From Pseudomonadota bacterium (lineage in GTDB: Bacteria > Pseudomonadota > Gammaproteobacteria > Acidiferrobacterales > UBA6901), in the NCBI GenBank assembly GCA_021785795.1, contig JAJYEK010000111.1, positions 1 to 11,112 of the forward strand: a stretch of 11,112 bases of DNA, in the 5' to 3' direction. This document shows positions 6,765 to 11,112 of this stretch, piece by piece; the first letter of the stretch is position 1; each line of letters starts with the position of its first letter. Under the pieces are notes generated by a model. The model worked only from the letters and a program-made list of their open reading frames with translations, made no database searches and had not been told where the DNA came from. The translations under genes and the position numbers were made by a program.

Positions 6765-7858
6765 AGCGATCTGTCGCCACTGGCCTGAGCTACGGATCCC
6801 GGGCCATCCCTGAACACGCGGAACGCTCGGTGACCGCGGCGCTCAAGCGGGCCGGCCTCAGTAGCGCCAACGGCGTGCTGCTGTTCCTCACCCCGCATTA
6901 TGCCGGCCACCCCGACGCCGCGCTGCGGGCCGCCGCCCGCGCCGCCGGCAGCCTGCAGATCGTCGGATGCACCGGCGCCGGCGTTCTGACTGATCAGGAA
7001 TGGCTGCTGGACAGCCCCGGGGCGGCCGCGATGGTATTCGGCAATGACCTGCGCCTCGCGCTGCCGGACGGAACGGGAACGCAGGCGGTGGTAAGCCTGT
7101 GCACGCCGGCAGGCGCCACAGCCGACTGGTTTGACCGACCCCTGCCCCGCATCGGTGCCGTGTCCGGAGACATTTTCGGCCAGGGGCCCTTCCGGGTATG
7201 GAGCGGCTGCCGCGTTGCTGAAAGCGGTCACATCGAAGCGGTCATCTCCGGCAGCCAGAGCGCCATCGGTACTTCGCAGGGGGTGCGCGCGCTGACTTCG
7301 CCGATCGAGATCGCGGAAGTACATGGATACGACGTGCTGCGCCTCGGCCACTATCCGGCGCTCAACGTCCTGGTTCAGGCCCTGCCCATCGGCGTGCGCG
7401 AGATGGACCATATTCCGCTGCATCTGATCATGGGCGGAGTGACATTCGGGGACCCCCATACCGCGATCCGGGACGGACGCTTCCGGCTGAATCACATCGT
7501 CTCGGCCAACCTGAACGACCAGTCGATCACACTCTCTCATCCCCTCGCCCGGGGCGAAAGACTTTTCTGGGCCATGCGCGACACGCTCGCCGCCGAACGT
7601 GACATGCGCCTGACGATCGAACGGGCGTGCGGACAGCTCGCGGCAGCGCCCGATTTTGCCCTTATGTTTCCCTGCATGGGACGCGGGCCCAACTTCTATG
7701 GAAATCGCGATCGCGATCTGGACCAGCTGCGCGCAAGCTTCCCGGATCTGCCGATTATCGGCTTTTACGGCAATGGCGAAATCGGGCCCGTGGACGGGGG
7801 CAACCACCTCTACCAGTACTCGACGGTGCTGGGCCTGTTCCGGGCGCAGCCCGCCTAG
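6761..7858 (+). CDS. FIST-domain protein (FIST_N plus FIST_C)
   Basis: The 365-residue protein fits the FIST sensory family. In the N-terminal half GCTGAGVLT (69-77) follows a predicted strand/helix unit with LLFLTPHYAGHPDAALRAA. In the C-terminal half FPCMGRGPNFYG (303-314) and IGFYGNGEIGP (333-343) match the FIST_C signatures. FIST domains are thought to bind small ligands, perhaps amino acids, and are often fused to signalling domains. Here the protein stands alone, with no HAMP, kinase, GGDEF or methyl-accepting part and no membrane segment. The ATG overlaps the nth stop in an ATGA (6761-6764), so translation is probably coupled to nth. The DUF1841 gene begins 9 bases after its stop. The family is clear; ligand and output are unknown. 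Confidence 0.85.
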   Translation: MKRSVATGLSYGSRAIPEHAERSVTAALKRAGLSSANGVLLFLTPHYAGHPDAALRAAARAAGSLQIVGCTGAGVLTDQEWLLDSPGAAAMVFGNDLRLALPDGTGTQAVVSLCTPAGATADWFDRPLPRIGAVSGDIFGQGPFRVWSGCRVAESGHIEAVISGSQSAIGTSQGVRALTSPIEIAEVHGYDVLRLGHYPALNVLVQALPIGVREMDHIPLHLIMGGVTFGDPHTAIRDGRFRLNHIVSANLNDQSITLSHPLARGERLFWAMRDTLAAERDMRLTIERACGQLAAAPDFALMFPCMGRGPNFYGNRDRDLDQLRASFPDLPIIGFYGNGEIGPVDGGNHLYQYSTVLGLFRAQPA

Positions 7859-7867
7859 GGAATCGCC

Positions 7868-8311
7868 GTGTACACGCAGGATCGCGGACGTCTGCGGGAA
7901 ACCTTCTTCGATGCTTGGCGGCATTACCGCGAAGGGTTGCCTCTCACGGGCATCGAGCCGCTGATCGTGGCAGTGGCCGGACGTCATCCGGAGTACCACG
8001 CCATCCTTGAAAACCCGGATGACCACGGTGATCGCGATTATTCGGCGGAGTCCGGACAGACCAACCCCTTCCTGCATCTCGCCATGCATATCGCCCTCGC
8101 CGAGCAGCTTTCCATCGACCAGCCGCCGGGCGTGCGTGCCTGCTACGCGACGCTGTGCGCCGGTGGCAGCGAACACGATGCCGAACATCGCATGATGGAC
8201 TGCCTCGGTGCAGCGCTGTGGCAGGCCGGGCGCTCCGGGGCCGCACCCGATGCCGATGCCTACCTGGACTGCCTTGCGCGCCTGTGCGGCAAGGACCCCG
8301 AGACGCGCTGA
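7868..8311 (+). CDS. DUF1841 family protein
   Basis: The 147-residue protein matches DUF1841, a conserved proteobacterial family of unknown function. It begins with the family-like MYTQDRGRLRETFFDAWRHYREGLPL. HPEYH is at 40-44, the hallmark GQTNPFLHLAMH at 63-74, and EHRMMDCLGAALW near 106-118. It is predicted soluble and mostly helical, and its conserved His and Asp/Glu residues could bind a metal, though this is inference. The start is GTG 7868. An AGGGA at 7857-7861, overlapping the FIST stop codon, lies 6 bases before it, so translation is probably coupled. In other proteobacteria DUF1841 genes are found near nth, as here. It ends the plus-strand run; the next gene converges on it. Confidence 0.85.
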   Translation: MYTQDRGRLRETFFDAWRHYREGLPLTGIEPLIVAVAGRHPEYHAILENPDDHGDRDYSAESGQTNPFLHLAMHIALAEQLSIDQPPGVRACYATLCAGGSEHDAEHRMMDCLGAALWQAGRSGAAPDADAYLDCLARLCGKDPETR

Positions 8312-8375
8312 ATCGCTCCGGCCGGCAGCCACCCGCAGACATGCGGCCCACCGGGAGCCGGTTGGGCGTTCGCGG

Positions 8376-9050
8376 TCAGAACAGCCCTTGCCGGGGCCGC
8401 GGGAAAGTTGCGGGCGGGTATCCTGTCACCAGCGGCTGAAGCGAAGGATGGTCGCGGGCAACGCCAACCAGATCGTCCCAGGTATCGATGTCCCGCAAGG
8501 GAGCGAGCACCTCGAATCCGATCCCTGCCCTGCGAGCGCGCTCCCGAGTTTCGGCGTAGACCCGGTCGCCGCCCCAGTCTATTCCGGCAAACAGCGCCGG
8601 CTCGGCCCGCTGCAATCCGATGAAGTAGTAGCCCCCGTCCATGGCAGGGCCGATGACGCCGCCGCCGCGGGCGAGCGTTTCATAGGCAACCTCCAGGGTG
8701 CTGGCGCAGCACTGGGGCACATCGCAACCCATCACCGCGGCGGCACCTCTGCGCTCGATGCCTTGGCGCAGCAAGCGGTGCATCCGTTCGCCCAGATCAC
8801 CCCGCCCCTGGGAGGCCAGATGCACATGCAGTTCGGCAGCGAGCCGCTCGAACAGCGGATGCCCGGCGTCGGGCGCACCGCAGAGATAGACCTCGCCGGG
8901 CCAGTTCTCCGTGACCAGCGCCAGAGTCGCGCGGATCAGGGCGGCGGCAATCTCGGCAGCGCGCTCCGCTCCGCAGGTCTGTGCCAGGCGTGTCTTCACC
9001 TGTCCGGCAACCGGCTGCTTGGCCATGATGAACAAATCCGGGCGCTTCAC
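8376..9050 (-). CDS. TIGR04282 family glycosyltransferase-like protein (DUF2064)
   Basis: The 224-residue protein is a nucleotidyl/glycosyl-transferase-like Rossmann protein. It opens with PDLFIMAKQPVAGQVKTRLAQ, the family's KxPxxGxxKTRL motif, and also has MGCDVPQ (108-113), IGPAMDGGYYFIGL (133-146) and RDIDTWDDL (186-194). TIGR04282 proteins were named rSAM/selenodomain-associated transferase 1 and are sometimes described as arsenosugar-biosynthesis glycosyltransferases. The frame stays open to a GTG at 9071. GTG 9050 is preferred because GGAGG (plus-strand 9058-9062) lies 7 bases upstream and the protein then starts right at its conserved strand. It follows its usual partner, TIGR04283, after 21 bases, so the two are surely co-transcribed. 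No radical-SAM, selenium or arsenic gene is visible here. The substrate is unknown. Confidence 0.85.
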   Translation of the reverse strand: MKRPDLFIMAKQPVAGQVKTRLAQTCGAERAAEIAAALIRATLALVTENWPGEVYLCGAPDAGHPLFERLAAELHVHLASQGRGDLGERMHRLLRQGIERRGAAAVMGCDVPQCCASTLEVAYETLARGGGVIGPAMDGGYYFIGLQRAEPALFAGIDWGGDRVYAETRERARRAGIGFEVLAPLRDIDTWDDLVGVARDHPSLQPLVTGYPPATFPRPRQGLF

Positions 9051-9071
9051 GGCGGTACCTCCGCCACCCAC

Positions 9072-9878
9072 TCAACGTACATCGGGGTAGAGGCGCGCGA
9101 GCCGCGCCGCGGGGATACCCGACCAGTAAAGAAACCGCAGACCCCACATGCGCAGCACGGTGCGCGCAATTCCGCCACGCAGCCAGCGGCGCGCCGCGCT
9201 CGCTACGGGAGCGCGAATGCGGGCCGGCCGCGCCAGCCGGCACAGCCGACGGGAGAGCTCTATGTCTTCCATCAGCGGAATGGGCGCGAAGCCGCGCAGC
9301 ATCGCGAACAGGTCGCGGCGTACGAACTGGGCCTGGTCGCCGGTTGCAATGCCGGTCAGCGCTGAACGGATATTCATCGCCCGTTCGATAAGGCGCAACG
9401 GATACGGCCGACCGTCCAGGCGCACGTCGAAGCGGCCCCATTCATGCCCCTGCCGTACCGCGCCCTGGATCATTTCGGCCGCCCCAGGAGGCAGCCGGGT
9501 ATCGGCATGCAGGAACAGAAGCACATCGGCGGTCGCGGCGGCGGCGCCGCGATTCATCTGCACGGCACGTCCGCGCGGGGCATGCAGCAGGGTGATGCGC
9601 CCGCGGGTCCCGGGCACCCCCGGCAGGGTTTCAACCAGTGTCCGGATCCGCGCGACTGTTCCGTCATCGCTGCCCCCGTCCACCACGATCACCTCTGCGA
9701 ACCCAGCGCCGTCCAGTGCCCGCAGCCGATCGCCGATTCCGGCCGCCTCGTTCAGAACCGGCACGATGACCGCCACCCGGGGGGCGCGCGCCCCAACGCG
9801 CCCAGCGGTCCCGGGAGACCGCCCCGCCGCCGGACCCGTCGCCATTCTCGCATCGCCTGGTGCGCCGATCGCATTCAT
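9072..9878 (-). CDS. TIGR04283 family GT2 glycosyltransferase
   Basis: The 268-residue GT-A fold family 2 glycosyltransferase has VAVIVPVLNEA (35-45), VIVVDGGSDDGT (63-74), the subfamily's GRAVQMNRGA (103-112), FLHADTRLP (122-130, metal/nucleotide-binding HAD), TGDQAQFVRRD (179-189) and PLMEDIELSRRL (201-212). This fits TIGR04283, rSAM/selenodomain-associated transferase 2, usually found next to TIGR04282 as here. It has no membrane anchor until a weakly hydrophobic C-terminus. The first 33 residues are Gly/Ala/Arg-rich and outside the domain. ATG 9878 is still the best start because GGGGG (plus-strand 9886-9890) sits 7 bases upstream; ATG at codon 12 is the alternative. It is the first gene of a minus-strand operon driven from the 9879-10421 gap. 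The sugar donor and acceptor are unknown. Confidence 0.87.
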   Translation of the reverse strand: MNAIGAPGDARMATGPAAGRSPGTAGRVGARAPRVAVIVPVLNEAAGIGDRLRALDGAGFAEVIVVDGGSDDGTVARIRTLVETLPGVPGTRGRITLLHAPRGRAVQMNRGAAAATADVLLFLHADTRLPPGAAEMIQGAVRQGHEWGRFDVRLDGRPYPLRLIERAMNIRSALTGIATGDQAQFVRRDLFAMLRGFAPIPLMEDIELSRRLCRLARPARIRAPVASAARRWLRGGIARTVLRMWGLRFLYWSGIPAARLARLYPDVR

Positions 9879-10060
9879 TCAATTACCCCCTTTGAATGAG
9901 GGCCTGTTGTTCCGGCAGCGGAAGGTGGCTGCCGCCCGATTTGCCCGGCGTCCTCGCCTGCGATCTTGCGACCGGCAGACCCGCTGTCCCAGGACGCCCG
10001 CGAGCCTTCCTTCCGGACCCGGCGGTGCCTGTTCGGCCGGAGTGCCGCCACGGCGATTTT

Positions 10061-10089
10061 ATATTACGGCGATTGCGGAGCGACCGCAA
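10061..10089 (-). promoter_or_regulatory. Candidate promoter for the glycosyltransferase operon
   Basis: On the minus strand TTGCGG (plus-strand 10084-10089) and TAATAT (10061-10066) are exactly 17 bases apart. The predicted start near 10054 gives a 5' leader of about 175 bases before ATG 9878. The -35 box is one arm of an inverted repeat. Prediction from motif and spacing only. Confidence 0.5.
10073..10089. promoter_or_regulatory. Inverted repeat, possible operator
   Basis: TTGCGG at 10073-10078 and CCGCAA at 10084-10089 are perfect inverse complements with a 5-base spacer. They overlap the -35 box and spacer of the minus-strand promoter and lie just upstream of the plus-strand promoter. 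A dimeric regulator bound here could control both directions. No cognate regulator gene is in the window. Confidence 0.4.
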
Positions 10090-10096
10090 AAAGCGC

Positions 10097-10125
10097 TTGC
10101 AATCGTCTACACTAGGGAGTAAATA
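10097..10125 (+). promoter_or_regulatory. Candidate promoter for the small RNA or leader
   Basis: TTGCAA at 10097-10102 and TAAATA at 10120-10125 are 17 bases apart. A competing -10 is TACACT at 10108-10113, whose context CTACACTA resembles sigma-S type -10 elements. Start sites would be near 10132 or 10120 respectively. Either would feed the terminated RNA ending at 10254. The exact box is unresolved. Confidence 0.4.
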
Positions 10126-10254
10126 GCCACCTGAGATCATGACTGACTCTGCTGATTGCTGTAGTACCGGATTCATTCCGACCTCCGCAGCCAAGTGCAC
10201 GTGGAGGTTCGACGTCGTGAAGTGCCAGACGGGGCCCAGACGCCCCGTTTTTTT
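10120..10254 (+). ncRNA. Putative small RNA or attenuated 5' leader
   Basis: A transcript of about 120-135 bases is suggested by promoter-like boxes at its left and a strong intrinsic terminator at its right. Visible structure: CGGA 10168-10171 with TCCG 10177-10180; ACCTCC 10181-10186 with GGAGGT 10203-10208, which extends by two pairs if T10209 is bulged; then the terminator hairpin. The GGAGGT and ACCTCC pair could mask or present a Shine-Dalgarno-like sequence. I cannot match it to a known RNA family from memory. It may act alone or as a leader that controls read-through into the DUF2156 gene 168 bases further on. Its boundaries are approximate. Confidence 0.45.
10230..10254 (+). terminator. 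Rho-independent terminator
   Basis: CGGGGC at 10230-10235 pairs with GCCCCG at 10242-10247 around a 6-base loop. It is followed directly by seven T at 10248-10254, and the stem can extend by A-T/G-T pairs into the T-run. This is the only textbook intrinsic terminator in the window. No protein gene ends just before it, which is the main reason to propose an RNA gene or attenuator upstream. Confidence 0.85.
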
Positions 10255-10326
10255 GTGCCTGCCCTGCTCCACGCGCCACCGCCCTGATTACCCAAACTGA
10301 ACTCTCTCTGAAAAAAAGGAGCCGCC

Positions 10327-10428
10327 GTGCCCGAGAAAAATGAAAACGAACCTCCCGAACCTGTGACGGCGCCAGCGTGCGCCGGGAACCGCCGTGGCAC
10401 CGGCCACAAAGGAACCCGCCCATGCTAA
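10327..10428 (+). CDS. Small ORF (33 residues) coupled to the DUF2156 gene
   Basis: GTG 10327 is preceded by AAGGAG at 10316-10321 with a 5-base gap, a better ribosome site than that of most genes here. The frame encodes a 33-residue hydrophilic peptide beginning MPEKNENEPPEPVTAPAC and ends in TAA at 10426-10428, overlapping the first codons of the DUF2156 gene (ATG 10422). This layout suits a leader peptide that delivers ribosomes to the next start. The peptide has no recognisable domain. The ribosome site could be fortuitous, since the A-rich stretch is exceptional for this GC-rich DNA. Confidence 0.35.
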   Translation: MPEKNENEPPEPVTAPACAGNRRGTGHKGTRPC

Positions 10429-11112
10429 GCGCCGTCAACGCCGTAATGGATGTCCACTTCCTGACTCCCGTCGGTCCCGCGCCCGTCCGCCCGGGTGATG
10501 CAGGCGGCGGTCAGCGAACCGCCCGCCAGGAGTCTGCGCCCAAACGCTATCTGGTCGCCGGCAAGTACCGACTGTATCCCTTTGACCGCAGCGCCCGGCC
10601 CTATTTCGATGAGGCCTGCGCCCGCAGCAACGTGGCCTTGTCCGATTACAGCTTCGCCAACAATGTCATCTGGCTGGCCCAGGCGAGCGGCTTTTATCAG
10701 ATCATCGAAGGCTGCTTCTGCCTGTTTGCCCTGAACGGCAACGGACTCACCATGCTCCTGCCGCCGCTCGGCGACAGCTCGCGCCAATACCGGGCGCTCA
10801 AGATCTGCGTGAAGATCATGGATCTCTACAACCCGTCGCCGCTCCAGGCTCGGCTCGATTTCGTTTATAAGGATTTTCTCAAGGTCCTCGAGCTGGACGC
10901 GGCAACCGGGGCGGCCCTGATCAACGGGGAACGCTGGCACGTGGAGGTCACCAATCCCGACTATATCTACCGGACCCAGGATCTGATCGAGCTCCGGGGC
11001 AATGCGTACAAGACCAAACGCAACGAAATCAACCAGTTTCGGCGCGCCTATCCCAATCATTCCCTGGAGCCGTTCAGCATGCAACACGGCGACGAGGCAC
11101 GGGCGCTAGTGA
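10422..11112 (+). CDS. DUF2156 (LPG_synthase_C-like) protein, 5' part
   Basis: The frame is open from ATG 10422 to the window edge, giving 230 codons without a stop, and is truncated by the window. After about 40 weakly structured residues comes YRLYPFDRSARPYFDEA, then LSDYSFANNVIWL (about 74-86). Further on, DYIYRTQDLIELRGNAYKTK (180-199) leads into RNEINQF. The SDYSFAN and DYIY...DL...L.G..Y..KRN.I..F pattern is the signature of COG4866/DUF2156 proteins, whose GNAT-like fold is shared with the catalytic half of MprF. No membrane segment is visible, so this would be a cytoplasmic stand-alone domain. Such proteins are mostly uncharacterised; aminoacyl or acyl transfer is an inference. AAAGGAA at 10408-10414 supports the start; ATG 10446 is an alternative. 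Confidence 0.83.
   Translation, partial: MLSAVNAVMDVHFLTPVGPAPVRPGDAGGGQRTARQESAPKRYLVAGKYRLYPFDRSARPYFDEACARSNVALSDYSFANNVIWLAQASGFYQIIEGCFCLFALNGNGLTMLLPPLGDSSRQYRALKICVKIMDLYNPSPLQARLDFVYKDFLKVLELDAATGAALINGERWHVEVTNPDYIYRTQDLIELRGNAYKTKRNEINQFRRAYPNHSLEPFSMQHGDEARALV

Larger units (their letters stand above)
9879..10421. other. 543-base intergenic region with divergent signals
   Basis: I find no convincing protein gene larger than the 33-codon candidate at 10327. The part from 9879 to about 10054 would be the long 5' leader of the minus-strand glycosyltransferase operon. It contains a 6-bp hairpin (GGCAGC 9914-9919 with GCTGCC 9928-9933). The middle, 10060-10130, is locally AT-richer and holds two opposed promoters and an inverted repeat. 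The part from 10120 to 10254 looks like a short transcript ending in an intrinsic terminator. The remainder, 10255-10421, leads into the DUF2156 gene. Confidence 0.6.

Noticed and set aside
6725..8332. 535-codon minus-strand frame opposite the FIST and DUF1841 genes
   Set aside because: Both plus-strand genes match known families with proper starts and coupling; the antisense product shows no domain.
8333..8346. CCGCA/TGCGG hairpin between the convergent DUF1841 and TIGR04282 genes
   Set aside because: The stem is only 5 bp and no T-run follows on either strand, so it is too weak to call a terminator.
9148..10122. 324-codon plus-strand frame opposite the TIGR04283 gene
   Set aside because: Arg/Ser/Pro-rich shadow of a well-supported glycosyltransferase, with no domain or ribosome site.
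10203..10222. GGTTCGA resembling a tRNA T-loop
   Set aside because: The flanking bases do not form a 5-bp T-stem and no acceptor, D or anticodon arm can be drawn.
10139..10300. Cys-rich 53-codon frame starting inside the putative RNA
   Set aside because: It has no ribosome site and runs straight through the strong terminator at 10230-10254, so it is unlikely to be translated.
10425..11087. 220-codon minus-strand frame opposite the DUF2156 gene
   Set aside because: The plus strand has an open frame to the edge with clear DUF2156 motifs, so this is a shadow.

Overview
The window looks like chromosomal DNA from a high-GC gammaproteobacterium. The start holds the last codons of methionyl-tRNA synthetase, followed by a stand-alone RnfB/RsxB-type ferredoxin and, further on, endonuclease III with a DUF1841 gene. 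This metG - rnfB - nth order is familiar from Xanthomonadales, Pseudomonas and sulfur-oxidising Chromatiales/Ectothiorhodospiraceae-type bacteria. I see no insertion sequence, phage gene, tRNA, rRNA or CRISPR array. The genus cannot be fixed from the sequence alone.

Layout. (1) 1-102: 3' end of metG. (2) 150-635, minus strand: small membrane methyltransferase of the isoprenylcysteine methyltransferase (ICMT)-like family, convergent with metG. (3) 727-5487, plus strand: rsxB-like ferredoxin, then mprF (lysyl-phosphatidylglycerol synthase/flippase), then a virJ/acvB-family periplasmic hydrolase. The last two form a make-and-break pair for aminoacylated lipid. (4) 5626-8311, plus strand: an unrecognised His-rich 138-residue protein behind a good sigma70-like promoter, then nth, a FIST-domain protein that overlaps nth by 4 bases, and a DUF1841 protein. 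(5) 8376-9878, minus strand: the two glycosyltransferase-like proteins TIGR04283 and TIGR04282, 21 bases apart. (6) 9879-10421: a 543-base intergenic region with two back-to-back promoter candidates, an inverted repeat between them, and a probable small RNA or attenuated leader ending in a clear intrinsic terminator. (7) 10422 to the window end, plus strand: a DUF2156 protein, related to the catalytic domain of MprF and cut off by the window. A 33-codon ORF with a strong ribosome binding site overlaps its start.

How the parts work together. MprF would transfer lysine (or another amino acid) from aminoacyl-tRNA to phosphatidylglycerol and flip the product outward. The AcvB/VirJ-type hydrolase would remove it from the periplasmic side, so the pair could set membrane charge. 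The DUF2156 protein at the right edge belongs to the same GNAT-like superfamily, so the window holds two such domains. The RnfB-like protein and endonuclease III both carry [4Fe-4S] clusters. The mprF-virJ block sits between them, where many relatives have rnf next to nth.

The least explained parts are the transcribed-looking region at 10097-10254, the His-rich orphan at 5626-6042, and the RNA hairpin between mprF and virJ.
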